A stretch of DNA of 64,000 nt from contig CAKPMX010000002.1 of assembly GCA_934168205.1 (NCBI GenBank), positions 62,001-126,000 of the forward strand, given 5' to 3'. The notes under the pieces are model-generated. The model did not search any database. It worked only from the letters and a program-made list of their open reading frames with translations, and was not told where the DNA came from. Each line of letters opens with the position of its first letter. Position 1 is the first letter of the stretch. The position numbers and the translations under genes were made by a program. Source of the DNA: an uncultured Bacilli bacterium (lineage in GTDB: Bacteria > Bacillota_I > Bacilli_A > RF39 > UBA660). Below are positions 43,637-53,084 of this stretch, one piece after another.

Positions 43637-43690
43637 TATGACTGTGTTTAAATGTTACAATATTCATATAATTATTAAGGAGATGATTTT

Positions 43691-43900
43691 ATGTTACATG
43701 ATATTTTATTAGTTCTTCTTGGATTGGTTATAGGAGCTGTTGCTGGTTTCTTTATAGCCCGTAAAGTTATGGAAAAATATTTAAAGAAGAATCCGCCTAT
43801 TAATGAAGATATGATTAAGGCTTTAATGATGCAAATGGGAAGAAAACCGAATCAAAAGCAGATTAATCAAATGATGAAGGCTATGGAAAAGTATCAATAG
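43691..43900 (+). CDS. yneF: YneF family (UPF0154) membrane protein
   Basis: A 69-residue protein with one N-terminal membrane helix (ILLVLLGLVIGAVAGFFIARK) and the hallmark C-terminal half NPPINEDMIKALMMQMGRKPNQKQINQMMKAM. Function unknown. The AAGGAGATG site is canonical. Own terminator overlaps its stop codon. Confidence 0.95.
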   Translation: MLHDILLVLLGLVIGAVAGFFIARKVMEKYLKKNPPINEDMIKALMMQMGRKPNQKQINQMMKAMEKYQ

Positions 43901-43917
43901 TATACTTTTCTTTTTTT
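43886..43917 (+). terminator. Terminator of yneF
   Basis: GAAAAGTAT (43886-43894) with ATACTTTTC (43902-43910) and seven T. Confidence 0.9.
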
Positions 43918-43983
43918 CTTGGAATAATTAAGCAAATTATAGACTATCATCTTAAAATTTAGTACAATTATCTTGGTGATCTT

Positions 43984-45747
43984 ATGAAAGACTTTAAAGA
44001 AAAGTTAGCTTTGGTACCAACTAAACCTGGTAGTTATCAGATGAAAAATAAAGACGGTGTAATTATTTATGTTGGTAAGGCTAAGAATTTAAAAAATAGA
44101 CTTAAAAGTTATTTTACTGGTACAGTTACTGGTAAAACTAAGATGTTAGTTGAAGATATAGATGATTTTGAATATATAGTTACTTCTTCGGAGTTAGAGT
44201 CTTTAATATTGGAAATTACTTTGATTAAGAAGTATGATCCTAAGTATAATATTATGCTTACAGATGATAAGACTTATCCTTATATTGAGTTAACTAAAGA
44301 GAAGTATCCAAGACTTAGAGTTGTACGTAATGTTAAAAGAAAGAAAAATTTAAATTATTTATATGGTCCTTATCCTAATGTTACAGCGGCTAGAAAAACA
44401 GTTAATATGTTGAATAGACTTTATCCTTTAAGAAAGTGTGAACATTTAAAGAAAGAACTTTGTTTGTATTATCATATACATGAATGTTTAGGTTATTGTA
44501 CTAAGAGTATTGATAAGAGTGTTATTGATGAGATGTCTAAAGAGATTGTAGCTTTTTTAAAGGGTGATAGTAGTTTTATTAGAGAAAAGATTAATAAAGA
44601 AATGTTAAAAGCCAGTGAGGCAATGAATTATGAAAGAGCATTAGAACTTAAAACTATGCTTGAAGATATTGATATTACTTTAAGAAGACAGAAGATAGAT
44701 TTGAATAATAATTATAATTTTGATTTGATTAATTATTATGTAGATAAGAATTATCTTTCTATACAAGTTTTCTTTGTAAGAGATGGTTTATTAGTTGGTA
44801 GAAATAAAGATATTATTAGTAGTGATTTAGATGTTTTAGACCAAGTAGTAGAATATATTTTGAAGTTTTATGAAAAGACGGGTGTTTTACCTAAGGAGTT
44901 ATTGGTTCCTGAAGAGGTTGATAGTGAATTGCTTTCTAATTATTTAAATATTAAAGTTAATAGTCCAAAAAAGGGTAAGTTAAAAAATTTATTGGATTTA
45001 GCTAGAGATAACGCGAAAGATATATTAATGTCTGAAGAAGAAATGTTAAAAAAGAATGATGATTTAAGACTTAAAGCAATAGATGAGTTAAAGGTATTGA
45101 TGAAGACCGATAATGTTTCGAGAATGGAAGCTTTCGATAATTCACATTTATTTGGTACTTTTTACGTTGGTGGCATGGTTGTTTATAATGATTTTTTACC
45201 ATTGAAAGATGAGTATAGAAAATATAAAATTTCTGTTTCAGTTAAAGATGATTTAGGAGCAATGAAGGAAGTCTTATATAGAAGATATTATAGAGTATTA
45301 ATGGAGAACTTAACTCCACCTGATATTGTTGTGATGGATGGTGGAATGAATCAGGTAAGAATTGCGAAGGAGATAATAGATAGTTTAGGACTTAAGATTA
45401 GAGTTATTGGTTTAGTTAAAAATGATAAACATAAGACTAGTTCTATTATAGATGAAGAAGGTAGAGTACTGGAAGTTAGTCCTAATAGTAATTTGTTTTT
45501 ATTCTTTAGTAGAATTCAAGAAGAAGTACATAGGTACGCTATTACGTATCATAGAAATATTAAAGCTAAAGGGTCTTTGTCTTCACTATTAGACTTGGTT
45601 CCAGGTATTGGTGAAGTTAGACGTAAGGAATTATTAAAGAAGTTTGGCTCTTTAAAGAAAATGAAGGAAGCGTCAATTGAAGAACTTAATGAAGTACTAC
45701 CAGATGATGTTTCTAAAGCATTATTTGATTATTTAAAAGAAATGTAA
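43984..45747 (+). CDS. uvrC: Excinuclease ABC subunit C
   Basis: A 587-residue UvrC. N-terminal GIY-YIG nuclease (PTKPGSYQMKNKDGVIIYVGKAKNLK in pieces), the UvrBC UVR segment near 205-235, an RNase H-like second nuclease (MEAFDNSH, VVMDGGMNQ) and a C-terminal HhH pair (LDLVPGIGEVRRKELLKKFGS). It makes both incisions in nucleotide excision repair. The Cys cluster (CEHLKKELCLYYHIHECLGYC) is intact, so an iron-sulfur cluster is likely. GGTGATC is the ribosome site; mutL follows 20 bases on. Confidence 0.97.
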   Translation: MKDFKEKLALVPTKPGSYQMKNKDGVIIYVGKAKNLKNRLKSYFTGTVTGKTKMLVEDIDDFEYIVTSSELESLILEITLIKKYDPKYNIMLTDDKTYPYIELTKEKYPRLRVVRNVKRKKNLNYLYGPYPNVTAARKTVNMLNRLYPLRKCEHLKKELCLYYHIHECLGYCTKSIDKSVIDEMSKEIVAFLKGDSSFIREKINKEMLKASEAMNYERALELKTMLEDIDITLRRQKIDLNNNYNFDLINYYVDKNYLSIQVFFVRDGLLVGRNKDIISSDLDVLDQVVEYILKFYEKTGVLPKELLVPEEVDSELLSNYLNIKVNSPKKGKLKNLLDLARDNAKDILMSEEEMLKKNDDLRLKAIDELKVLMKTDNVSRMEAFDNSHLFGTFYVGGMVVYNDFLPLKDEYRKYKISVSVKDDLGAMKEVLYRRYYRVLMENLTPPDIVVMDGGMNQVRIAKEIIDSLGLKIRVIGLVKNDKHKTSSIIDEEGRVLEVSPNSNLFLFFSRIQEEVHRYAITYHRNIKAKGSLSSLLDLVPGIGEVRRKELLKKFGSLKKMKEASIEELNEVLPDDVSKALFDYLKEM

Positions 45748-45767
45748 TATATAGAAGTAGGTGTTGT

Positions 45768-47552
45768 ATGTCAAAAATTAAAGTTATGGATGAGGTTTTA
45801 GCTAATAAGATAGCGGCTGGAGAAGTAGTTGAAAAGACTATGAATGTTGTTAAGGAATTGGTTGAAAACTCAATTGATGCGAAAAGTAGTGAGATAACAA
45901 TCAAACTTGTAGATTCTGGTGTTAAAGAAATAGAAGTTAGTGATAATGGTATTGGTATGGATAGAGAAGACGCTGTTATGGCTTTTTCTCGTCACGCTAC
46001 TTCGAAACTTAAGAACTTAGATGATTTATTTTATATTGAATCATTAGGATTTAGAGGTGAGGCGCTTCCTTCTATTGCGTCAGTTTCAAATGTATGTTTA
46101 AAAACTTCTAATAGAGAAACTGGGACATTAGTTACATTAGAAGGCGGCGAAAATATAAAGGTTTCTTCATGTGATTTACAAGAAGGTACTACGATTACTG
46201 TTTCGGATTTGTTTTACAATACACCAGTTAGATTAAAATATTTAAAGAATTTATATGTAGAACTTTCTAATATAGTTGAATATGTTGATAAGATGGCTTT
46301 ATCATATCCAGATATTAAATTTTGTCTTATTAATAATGATAAAGTATTACTTAGAACTGATGGCTCTGGAGATTTATTAAAAGTAATTTACCAAATTTAT
46401 GGTGCTGATGTTACTAAGAAGATGATATCTATATCTGGTGAGAATGATGATTACTATATATCTGGTTTTATTTCTTATCCAGAAGTTACTAAGAGTAATC
46501 GTAATGGTATTACAACATTAGTTAATGGAAGAGTTATTAAGAATAATGAACTTAATAAAATAATAATTGATTCTTATCATACTTATATTCCTAAAGATAA
46601 ATTTCCAATAGTTGTTTTAAATATTGATGTTGATCCAATACTTATAGATATTAATATACATCCAACTAAAATGGATATTAAGTTTTCTAAAATGGATACT
46701 TTAAAGGAATTGGTAACTGACTTAGTAACTAAGAAGTTAAAACAATTAACATTGATACCTAATGCGGCAGTTAGAGATGTTTCTTCTATTTCTGAGGTAA
46801 GTAAACAAATTAAAAATAGTAATGATGATGTTTCATATAATTCAGTACTTGGTGATAAGACTTCTTATGAAGAAATTAAGCTTGATTTTGAAGTTAATGC
46901 TAGAGAAGAAAGATATAATGAGACTAAAGAGGATAAAGATACAGAAGAAGTTCCAGTTGAAAAAGAATATCGTATTAAGAAAATGGAACCTAGAGGAATA
47001 GTTTATTCTACTTATATAATTGCGGAAAATGAAGATGGTATGTATATAATTGATCAACATGCCGCAGCTGAAAGAATTAATTATGAAAAAGTACTAGCAG
47101 CATTAAAAGAAAAGGTTGTTATTGTTGATTTACTTATTCCGATTAAGATAGAACTTAGTGCGAGTGAGGCATTAATCGTTAAAGAGAACTTTTCTTTGTT
47201 AGAAGAATATGGTTTTAAAACAGAAGAGTTTGGTATTAATACAATTATAGTTAGAAGTCATCCTTCTTGGATTATGGATGATGTTGCGGAAGAGTGTATT
47301 CGTAAAGTTATTGATATTATTATTACTAGAGAGTCATTTGATTTTGATTTATTTGTATGGAGAATGGCCGCTACTATGGCTTGCAGAATGTCTATTAAGG
47401 CTAATGATTATATTTCTTATGATGATCAAATGTTTTTATTAGATTCTTTAAGAAAATGTGATAATCCATTTACTTGTCCTCATGGTAGGCCAACAATTAT
47501 TACTTATACTAAGTATGATTTAGAAAAACTATTTAAGAGAAGTCTTGATTAA
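45768..47552 (+). CDS. mutL: DNA mismatch repair protein MutL
   Basis: A 594-residue MutL with GHKL ATPase motifs (ELVENSIDAKS, DNGIGM, GFRGEALPSIASV), the S5-like domain, a flexible linker (about 335-405) and a C-terminal dimerisation domain. The endonuclease motif DQHAAAERINYE is present at D429 and a CPHGRPT motif is near the C terminus, so it is the nicking, methyl-independent form. mutS is not in the window; uvrC is directly upstream. The start follows a GTAGGTG site. Confidence 0.97.
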   Translation: MSKIKVMDEVLANKIAAGEVVEKTMNVVKELVENSIDAKSSEITIKLVDSGVKEIEVSDNGIGMDREDAVMAFSRHATSKLKNLDDLFYIESLGFRGEALPSIASVSNVCLKTSNRETGTLVTLEGGENIKVSSCDLQEGTTITVSDLFYNTPVRLKYLKNLYVELSNIVEYVDKMALSYPDIKFCLINNDKVLLRTDGSGDLLKVIYQIYGADVTKKMISISGENDDYYISGFISYPEVTKSNRNGITTLVNGRVIKNNELNKIIIDSYHTYIPKDKFPIVVLNIDVDPILIDINIHPTKMDIKFSKMDTLKELVTDLVTKKLKQLTLIPNAAVRDVSSISEVSKQIKNSNDDVSYNSVLGDKTSYEEIKLDFEVNAREERYNETKEDKDTEEVPVEKEYRIKKMEPRGIVYSTYIIAENEDGMYIIDQHAAAERINYEKVLAALKEKVVIVDLLIPIKIELSASEALIVKENFSLLEEYGFKTEEFGINTIIVRSHPSWIMDDVAEECIRKVIDIIITRESFDFDLFVWRMAATMACRMSIKANDYISYDDQMFLLDSLRKCDNPFTCPHGRPTIITYTKYDLEKLFKRSLD

Positions 47553-47565
47553 TACTTCTTTTTAG
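47537..47565 (+). terminator. Weak terminator of mutL
   Basis: GAAGT (47539-47543) with ACTTC (47554-47558), stop codon in the loop, then TTTTT. Confidence 0.55.
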
Positions 47566-47598
47566 TTTATACTCGTAAAAAAGCTTTGAGGTGATATT

Positions 47599-48480
47599 TT
47601 GAAGGATATTATAGTTATCATTGGTCCTACTAGTGTTGGGAAAACAAAGTTAAGTATTAGTCTGGCAAAGATGATGAATGCTGAGATAATTAATGGAGAT
47701 TCTGTTTCTATATATAAAGGATTAGATATAGGTAGTGCTAAACCTACTATAGAAGAAAGAGAAGGAATTGTTCATCATTTAATTGATGTTTGTCCGGTTA
47801 CAGAAAATTATAGTGTTTATGATTATCAAAAAGATGTTAGAAGGCTAATAGAAGATATTAATAAAAGAGGTAAGAGAATAATTATTGTAGGTGGTACAGG
47901 ACTTTATATAAAGGCAGCTTTATATGATTATAAGTTTACAGAAGGTACAATAAATAATAATTATGGTGATTATTCTAAGAATGAGTTAATTAGTAAGATA
48001 AATAGTTATGGAGTTAGTATTGATGATGTTAGTAATAGAAGACGATTAGTTAGACTTTTAAATAAACTTGAAAATAATGAAGAGATTACTAATAATAAGG
48101 ATGTTTTATTATATCCAAGTAAATTTATTGGACTTACTACTGATAGAGCTTATTTATATGAAAGAATTAATGAGAGAGTAGATAAGATGATGAAGTCTGG
48201 TCTTTTAGATGAGATATTAGGACTAAAACAATACTATTTAAATTCTAGAGTTTTAAATTCTGCCATTGGCTATAAAGAATTTTATGATTACTTATTTGGT
48301 GATACTTCAATAGATGATGTTGTTGAAAGGATTAAGCTTGATTCTAGAAGGTTTGCGAAGAGACAATATACTTTCTTTAATCATCAATTTAATACGACTT
48401 GGTTTGATGTTAATTTTGATGACTTTGAGAAGACAGTAGAGGAAGTATATAATTTTATAGAAGAAAAAAAGGAGAACTAA
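47599..48480 (+). CDS. miaA: tRNA dimethylallyltransferase (MiaA)
   Basis: A 293-residue enzyme transferring a dimethylallyl group to A37 of tRNAs reading UNN codons. P loop IIGPTSVGKTKLS, then NGDSVSIYKGLDIGSAKPT, HHLIDV, VGGTGLYIKA and the C-terminal AIGYKEF and RRFAKRQYTFF motifs. The start is TTG at 47599 after GAGGTGAT; no ATG is in frame nearby. mutL-miaA linkage is widespread in bacteria. Confidence 0.96.
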   Translation: MKDIIVIIGPTSVGKTKLSISLAKMMNAEIINGDSVSIYKGLDIGSAKPTIEEREGIVHHLIDVCPVTENYSVYDYQKDVRRLIEDINKRGKRIIIVGGTGLYIKAALYDYKFTEGTINNNYGDYSKNELISKINSYGVSIDDVSNRRRLVRLLNKLENNEEITNNKDVLLYPSKFIGLTTDRAYLYERINERVDKMMKSGLLDEILGLKQYYLNSRVLNSAIGYKEFYDYLFGDTSIDDVVERIKLDSRRFAKRQYTFFNHQFNTTWFDVNFDDFEKTVEEVYNFIEEKKEN

Positions 48481-48495
48481 TTTTGTTCTCCTTTT
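48467..48495. terminator. Bidirectional terminator between miaA and the transglutaminase-like gene
   Basis: AAAAGGAGAAC (48467-48477) with GTTCTCCTTTT (48485-48495), an 11-bp perfect stem flanked by A and T runs. Confidence 0.9.
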
Positions 48496-49411
48496 AGTAT
48501 GTTAATTTTAATTCTTGATATATATCTTGATCAAATTGATGTTCAGTAGTTTCTATTTCTAATAATTTTTTAGTATTTATTAAGAAGAAACTATGATCTA
48601 GAACTGGGGTATTATTTGAAGTAATTGGATCATCCCAGGTTAAGTCTAGGTGATACCAAGCATTATTTAAGTTAACAGCATTCCAAACATGATTATCACT
48701 TGATATTTTATAACTTTCAATACCAAGTCTTTCTAATATTAATTCCATAGCGTCTGTGTAGCCGCCACAGATACCGTATCCTTCTATTAGAGGCCCGTAG
48801 GCAATATCTGATTTATAACTTGTTACACCAGTATTCTTTTTAGTTATATCATAAGATGAGTTATTTATGATGTAGTCGTGAGCTAATTTTATATTTTCTG
48901 TTGCGGATAAGTTTTTATTTAAAACATTTGCTTCAATATAATCTAATTTCTTTTCGATTTCTTGAATATCACTTGTCGTATAACTTTTATGAACGTTTAT
49001 AGTTACTTTACCAAGACTATCGTATTCTGTTTCAATATGTTGGAAACCATTATATGGATGAACAAAGTTATTTATGTGAGATAGAGTCTCTTGATTGTTA
49101 GCTAGTTCTTTAATATCATCCATGCATGTTTCATAGTCTTTTGAGCAGTAGAAAGTAAAAGTATTTTTACCAGCGTTGATAGCTGTATAATAAATATTTA
49201 ATATATCTTGACGACATTCTGGACTGAAATTATCAGTATTTTGAACATATGAGAAATCATAGTTACGATAATAGTCATTTTTTTCACCAAGTTCAACAGT
49301 AATATTTTTCGGATTTAAAGTCTCTTTTATAAAAGTAATAATAGTCTCTTTTTGCATTAGTATTAAACTAAGTACGATCATAAAAAGACCTAGTTTTATT
49401 AGTTTCTTCAT
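48494..49411 (-). CDS. Secreted transglutaminase-like (cysteine protease fold) protein
   Basis: A 305-residue protein with an N-terminal hydrophobic signal/anchor (LIKLGLFMIVLSLILM). The C-terminal 150 residues carry the transglutaminase-like triad: Cys in GICGGYTDAMELIL, His in DNHVWNAVNL and Asp in HLDLTWDDP. Similar extracellular domains cross-link or hydrolyse cell-wall or protein amides. The specific substrate is unknown. Start follows GGAGGAAAC. Monocistronic between the miaA terminator and rpsT. Confidence 0.83.
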   Translation of the reverse strand: MKKLIKLGLFMIVLSLILMQKETIITFIKETLNPKNITVELGEKNDYYRNYDFSYVQNTDNFSPECRQDILNIYYTAINAGKNTFTFYCSKDYETCMDDIKELANNQETLSHINNFVHPYNGFQHIETEYDSLGKVTINVHKSYTTSDIQEIEKKLDYIEANVLNKNLSATENIKLAHDYIINNSSYDITKKNTGVTSYKSDIAYGPLIEGYGICGGYTDAMELILERLGIESYKISSDNHVWNAVNLNNAWYHLDLTWDDPITSNNTPVLDHSFFLINTKKLLEIETTEHQFDQDIYQELKLTY

Positions 49412-49466
49412 GTTTCCTCCTGTTATATTCTATGTCTCTATTGTAACTTAAATTTCCTTTAATGTA

Positions 49467-49493
49467 AATAAAAAAAGCCGTTAGACGACTTTT
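49467..49493 (-). terminator. Terminator of rpsT
   Basis: On the minus strand AAAAGTCG (49493-49486) pairs with CGGCTTTT (49480-49473) with one G-U pair and a T run. Confidence 0.8.
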
Positions 49494-49755
49494 AGTTCAT
49501 TCCGTTTTTCATTTTTGTTAATCTTGATTTTAAACGTGCAGCTTTATTTTTATGTACTAAACCAGATGACATTGCTTTATCAATTCTTTGAATAGCAACG
49601 TTTAAATTGTTACTAGCTGTTTCTTTATTTCCTGCTTTTACTTCTTTTTCGAATTTTTTAATAGCAGTTCTCATGCTTGAATTTACTAATGTATTAACGT
49701 TAGTCTTCTTAGCATTTGAACGCATACGCTTTTTAGCACTTTTAATATTTGGCAT
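49492..49755 (-). CDS. rpsT: 30S ribosomal protein S20
   Basis: An 87-residue basic, helical protein beginning MPNIKSAKKRMRSNAK, with IDKAMSSGLVHKNKAARLKSRL near the end: the S20 signature. GAGGTG ribosome site. It is divergent from gpr, the arrangement known in Bacillus and clostridia. Confidence 0.97.
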   Translation of the reverse strand: MPNIKSAKKRMRSNAKKTNVNTLVNSSMRTAIKKFEKEVKAGNKETASNNLNVAIQRIDKAMSSGLVHKNKAARLKSRLTKMKNGMN

Positions 49756-49860
49756 AATTTCACCTCACTTTTTGTAAACATATTAATTTTACCAAAGATA
49801 TGGGAAAAATGCAAATAAAAGTTTAAGTTTTTGTTAATATTATAAGTAAGGGTGAAGAAA

Positions 49861-50847
49861 ATGCATAGTATAGATTTAAATAAGTATAATTATAGAACGG
49901 ACTTAGTTATTGAAAAAGAGGAGAAAAGCTCTTCTAGTGATGTTTTTAAATATGATAAAGGTATTACTGTTGATAAAAGAGTTGTTTCGGATAAAAATTA
50001 TGTAACGATTAGTTTTTTAGATATTACAGATAAAGATAATTATTTAGCTGTTTCAAAAGTATTTATAAAAGAACTTAAAGAATTACTGGGTGATGTTAGT
50101 AAGAAAAAAGTGTTGGTTGTTGGACTTGGTAATAGCAAATCAACACCTGATGCTTTAGGGCCTATGACTATTGATAATGTTTTAGTTACAAGTCATTTAT
50201 TTCAACTTGGTGAGGTAGAAGAAGGATATGTTAATGTTTGTTCTTTTAAACCTAGTGTTACAGGAGTTACGGGTATTGAAACATCTAGTTTAGTAAGTAA
50301 TTTAGTGAAGTTTTTAAAAGTTGATTTAGTAATAATTATTGATGCTTTGGCGGCTAGAAGTATATCTAGAATTAATAAGACTATTCAAATTACGGATTCT
50401 GGTATAACACCTGGTTCTGGTGTTGGTAATTATAGAGAAGAAATTAGTAAAGAAAAATTAGGAGTTTCTGTTATTGCGATAGGAGTTCCTACTATTGTTG
50501 ATGCGGCTACTATTGTTACTGATACATTTAGTTTTATGTATAAGAAATTTAGTTATAAAATTAAAAATTATAATAATGCTAAAATGAAGTTGGTTTCTGA
50601 TAATAGTCTAGATTATAGTAATGAAAAGGATGAGTTATCTAGTAAAGAGAAAAATGAATTACTAGGAATGCTTGGTAGTCTTAATGAACAAGAATTGAAT
50701 GAATTATTTAGAGAGGTTTTAATACCAGTTAATTATAATATGATGGTATGTCCTAAAGAGGTTGATTTTATAATTGAAAAGTTAAGTATGCTCATTGGCA
50801 ATGGTATTAATAAAAGTTTGCATAAATCCTTTAATCCGACAAATTAA
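49861..50847 (+). CDS. gpr: Germination protease (GPR)
   Basis: A 328-residue spore protease that degrades small acid-soluble proteins at germination. Seen: YRTDLVIEKEE with a downstream pro-region, VLVVGLGNSKSTPDALGP, and IIIDALAARSISRINKTIQ, TDSGITPGSGVGN. The Asp residues of these segments match the family's proposed catalytic Asp pair. ATG at 49861 gives the usual length and has GGGTGA upstream; a GTG at 49852 is within that site. spoIIP follows 36 bases downstream, the order seen in spore formers. Confidence 0.95.
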   Translation: MHSIDLNKYNYRTDLVIEKEEKSSSSDVFKYDKGITVDKRVVSDKNYVTISFLDITDKDNYLAVSKVFIKELKELLGDVSKKKVLVVGLGNSKSTPDALGPMTIDNVLVTSHLFQLGEVEEGYVNVCSFKPSVTGVTGIETSSLVSNLVKFLKVDLVIIIDALAARSISRINKTIQITDSGITPGSGVGNYREEISKEKLGVSVIAIGVPTIVDAATIVTDTFSFMYKKFSYKIKNYNNAKMKLVSDNSLDYSNEKDELSSKEKNELLGMLGSLNEQELNELFREVLIPVNYNMMVCPKEVDFIIEKLSMLIGNGINKSLHKSFNPTN

Positions 50848-50883
50848 TTTGGTATAAAAGTTTATATTAGTCTTGGTGATAAT

Positions 50884-51807
50884 ATGAAGAAGCGATTTAT
50901 TACTAGGAAGAGTAGAAAGAGATTTACTAATTTAAAGATAATTGTTGTTTTATTGTTATTTATTTTTTCTTTAGTACTTAGTTTTTGTCTTTTGAATAGA
51001 AGTAATATTAAGATTAATGATAAATATTTAGTACAAATTTTATTAAAAGATGATGCGACAATATTTGATAATATTATTAGTTTGACTATTAAAGATTTAT
51101 TTACGAGTCCAGCTATTTTACTTGATAATGATTATTTTAAGAGTGAAAAAACAATTTATAATGATGATGATTCTGCAAATGTTAGTACGGAGCCGATGAT
51201 TTATATTTATAATTCACATCAAAGCGAAGAGTATGCTTTTAGTAATTTTGCAGAATTTAGTGTTAGACCAACTGTTATGTTTGCAGATTATGCATTGCAG
51301 GAAATATTTAATAAGAATAATTACTACTCATTGGTTGAAGAGAATAGTATTAAGGATATTTTAAACATTAATGGTTGGAAGTATTCATATAGTTATAGAG
51401 CGAGTAGAGTTTTATTAGAAAGTGCTAGGGAGAATAATCCTAGTTTGAAATATTATATTGATGTACATAGAGATAGTTTAGATAAAGGAAGAACTACTGT
51501 TGATATTAATGGTAAGACTTACGCTAAAACTATTTTTTTAATAGGACTTGAAAATGAGAATTATCAGGAAAATTTAGCGTTTACAGAAGAGATTAATAAT
51601 CTTATGAATACTAAGTACCCTGGGTTATCTAAAGGTATTTATAAAAAGGGTGGCGAAGGTGTTAATGGTGTTTATAATCAGGACTTTTCTAACCGAACTA
51701 TTTTAATTGAAATAGGAGGGTACGAAAATACTCCTTCAGAAGTTTTGAATTCAGTTTTAGCTTTTTCAGAATGTTTTATGGAGGTTATAGAAAAGGATGA
51801 AAGGTAA
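50884..51807 (+). CDS. spoIIP: Stage II sporulation protein P
   Basis: A 307-residue membrane-anchored amidase/endopeptidase that trims septal peptidoglycan during engulfment. After a basic start and one membrane helix (about 20-38), the SpoIIP domain shows IYIYNSHQSEEYAF, then SYRASRVLLESARENN and the DVHRDSLDKGRTTV motif with catalytic His/Glu residues, and LIEIGGYENTPSE. GGTGATA precedes the ATG. It overlaps the next gene by 11 bases. Confidence 0.94.
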   Translation: MKKRFITRKSRKRFTNLKIIVVLLLFIFSLVLSFCLLNRSNIKINDKYLVQILLKDDATIFDNIISLTIKDLFTSPAILLDNDYFKSEKTIYNDDDSANVSTEPMIYIYNSHQSEEYAFSNFAEFSVRPTVMFADYALQEIFNKNNYYSLVEENSIKDILNINGWKYSYSYRASRVLLESARENNPSLKYYIDVHRDSLDKGRTTVDINGKTYAKTIFLIGLENENYQENLAFTEEINNLMNTKYPGLSKGIYKKGGEGVNGVYNQDFSNRTILIEIGGYENTPSEVLNSVLAFSECFMEVIEKDER

Positions 51808-52117
51808 AAATATTATTAGATTAGTAGGTATTGTTATTGTAGTTTTATTTTTAGCTTTATACTTTGGTCAGTATACGGGATATTATGATGTTAGTAAAGG
51901 AAGAAAGAATGCTTTAACAAATGAGGCAATTAAGAGATTTGAAGCTGATGTTTCTTCTGGCAAAGAAATAGTTGCTTCTAATTATTTAGAGAATGAAAAG
52001 GACTATAGTAATAACTTGTCAAAGTTAGGTATTGGTATTTCTAATTTGATAGAAAAGGGATTTGATACGATTATGAACTTTATTTTTAATGAAGTTGAAA
52101 AAGCGATAAAGGATTAG
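51797..52117 (+). CDS. Small membrane protein coupled to spoIIP
   Basis: A 106-residue protein with one N-terminal membrane helix (LVGIVIVVLFLALYFGQYTG) and a charged helical domain on the far side ending in two amphipathic helices. It overlaps spoIIP by 11 bases, so it is translated with it. It does not match SpoIIM, SpoIID or another sporulation protein I can name. A partner in engulfment is plausible but is inferred from position only. Confidence 0.65.
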   Translation: MKGKNIIRLVGIVIVVLFLALYFGQYTGYYDVSKGRKNALTNEAIKRFEADVSSGKEIVASNYLENEKDYSNNLSKLGIGISNLIEKGFDTIMNFIFNEVEKAIKD

Positions 52118-52150
52118 CAATTTAAGAGTTCCTTTTTTGCTTTTTTTTTG
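52108..52150 (+). terminator. Terminator of the gpr-spoIIP unit
   Basis: AGCAA (52116-52120) with TTGCT (52137-52141) and a nested AAAGGA/TCCTTT pair (52108-52113, 52130-52135) compete; nine T follow 52140. Confidence 0.65.
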
Positions 52151-52199
52151 CTATAATAATTTTAGAATAGGAAAAGTAGCCGGGTTGGAGATGGTCTAG

Positions 52200-53069
52200 A
52201 TGGAAAATTATAGTGATGTTTTGCGTCGCGTTTTAAATCAAATTGCTTTAGAACTTACCACTGCTCAAATGGGTTTGAACAAGATTAATCTATCTAAAGA
52301 TTTTATGCAGTATAAGACTGATATTTTACGTTTAGCTGATTCTGATGTTAATTTACTATCTAATTATTATATGGAGTCTACGGGTGAGAAGAAAGATAGT
52401 TTTTCCTGGTTACTAGAAAAGTCTATTCCAGATAAAAACTTTCGTTTACAAGTTAAAGAACAATTAAAAAATATGTATTATCTTAATAAAAATAAGCTTA
52501 ATAAAACATCACAGTATTTTGAAGCTAAGAAATGTGTAGTTGATTTTATCTTAATACTTAAAGATTTTAAATTAGATGATGACGATGAAAGAGAAGAAAA
52601 AAGAATTTTAAAACGTATTAGTGATCTTAAAAAGATGCAACGATATTTTTCTACAGATAGTAGTAAGATATATATAAAGAATATTGATAGATTTAAAGAT
52701 TTAGTTATGTCTTTAAATATTACGGATGCTGATAAGACAAAAGTTTTTGAGTTAATAATTCTTAATGAAATTAATTTTTTTAATAGAGATTTAAAAGAGA
52801 CTAGGATTAAACAAAAAAGCCATAAACTAAAAGTTAAGAAGTCAGTATATAATAATTTAATCAATAATTTATCTTCTTTTGATTTTATTAATAATTGTTT
52901 AATTAAAGCAGGACTTAAAGGCCTTGTAAAGATAGATTTATTAGAAGATACTAACGCAACACGAGAAAGAGAATATCGTAGTATTATTGATATGCTTAAG
53001 AATAATCCAGATATGAATCCGGAAACAGCGTTTAGAGACTTTTATAAAAAATGGGATAATGAAGAATAA
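52200..53069 (+). CDS. Hypothetical helical protein, first of a three-gene block
   Basis: A 289-residue soluble protein, Lys/Asp/Asn-rich and almost all helical, with a C-terminal tail (NNPDMNPETAFRDFYKKWDNEE). No family recognised. GGAG is 9 bases before the ATG. The same strand and 15-base spacing place it in an operon with the two genes that follow. Confidence 0.6.
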   Translation: MENYSDVLRRVLNQIALELTTAQMGLNKINLSKDFMQYKTDILRLADSDVNLLSNYYMESTGEKKDSFSWLLEKSIPDKNFRLQVKEQLKNMYYLNKNKLNKTSQYFEAKKCVVDFILILKDFKLDDDDEREEKRILKRISDLKKMQRYFSTDSSKIYIKNIDRFKDLVMSLNITDADKTKVFELIILNEINFFNRDLKETRIKQKSHKLKVKKSVYNNLINNLSSFDFINNCLIKAGLKGLVKIDLLEDTNATREREYRSIIDMLKNNPDMNPETAFRDFYKKWDNEE

Positions 53070-53084
53070 AATGGAGTGATATTT

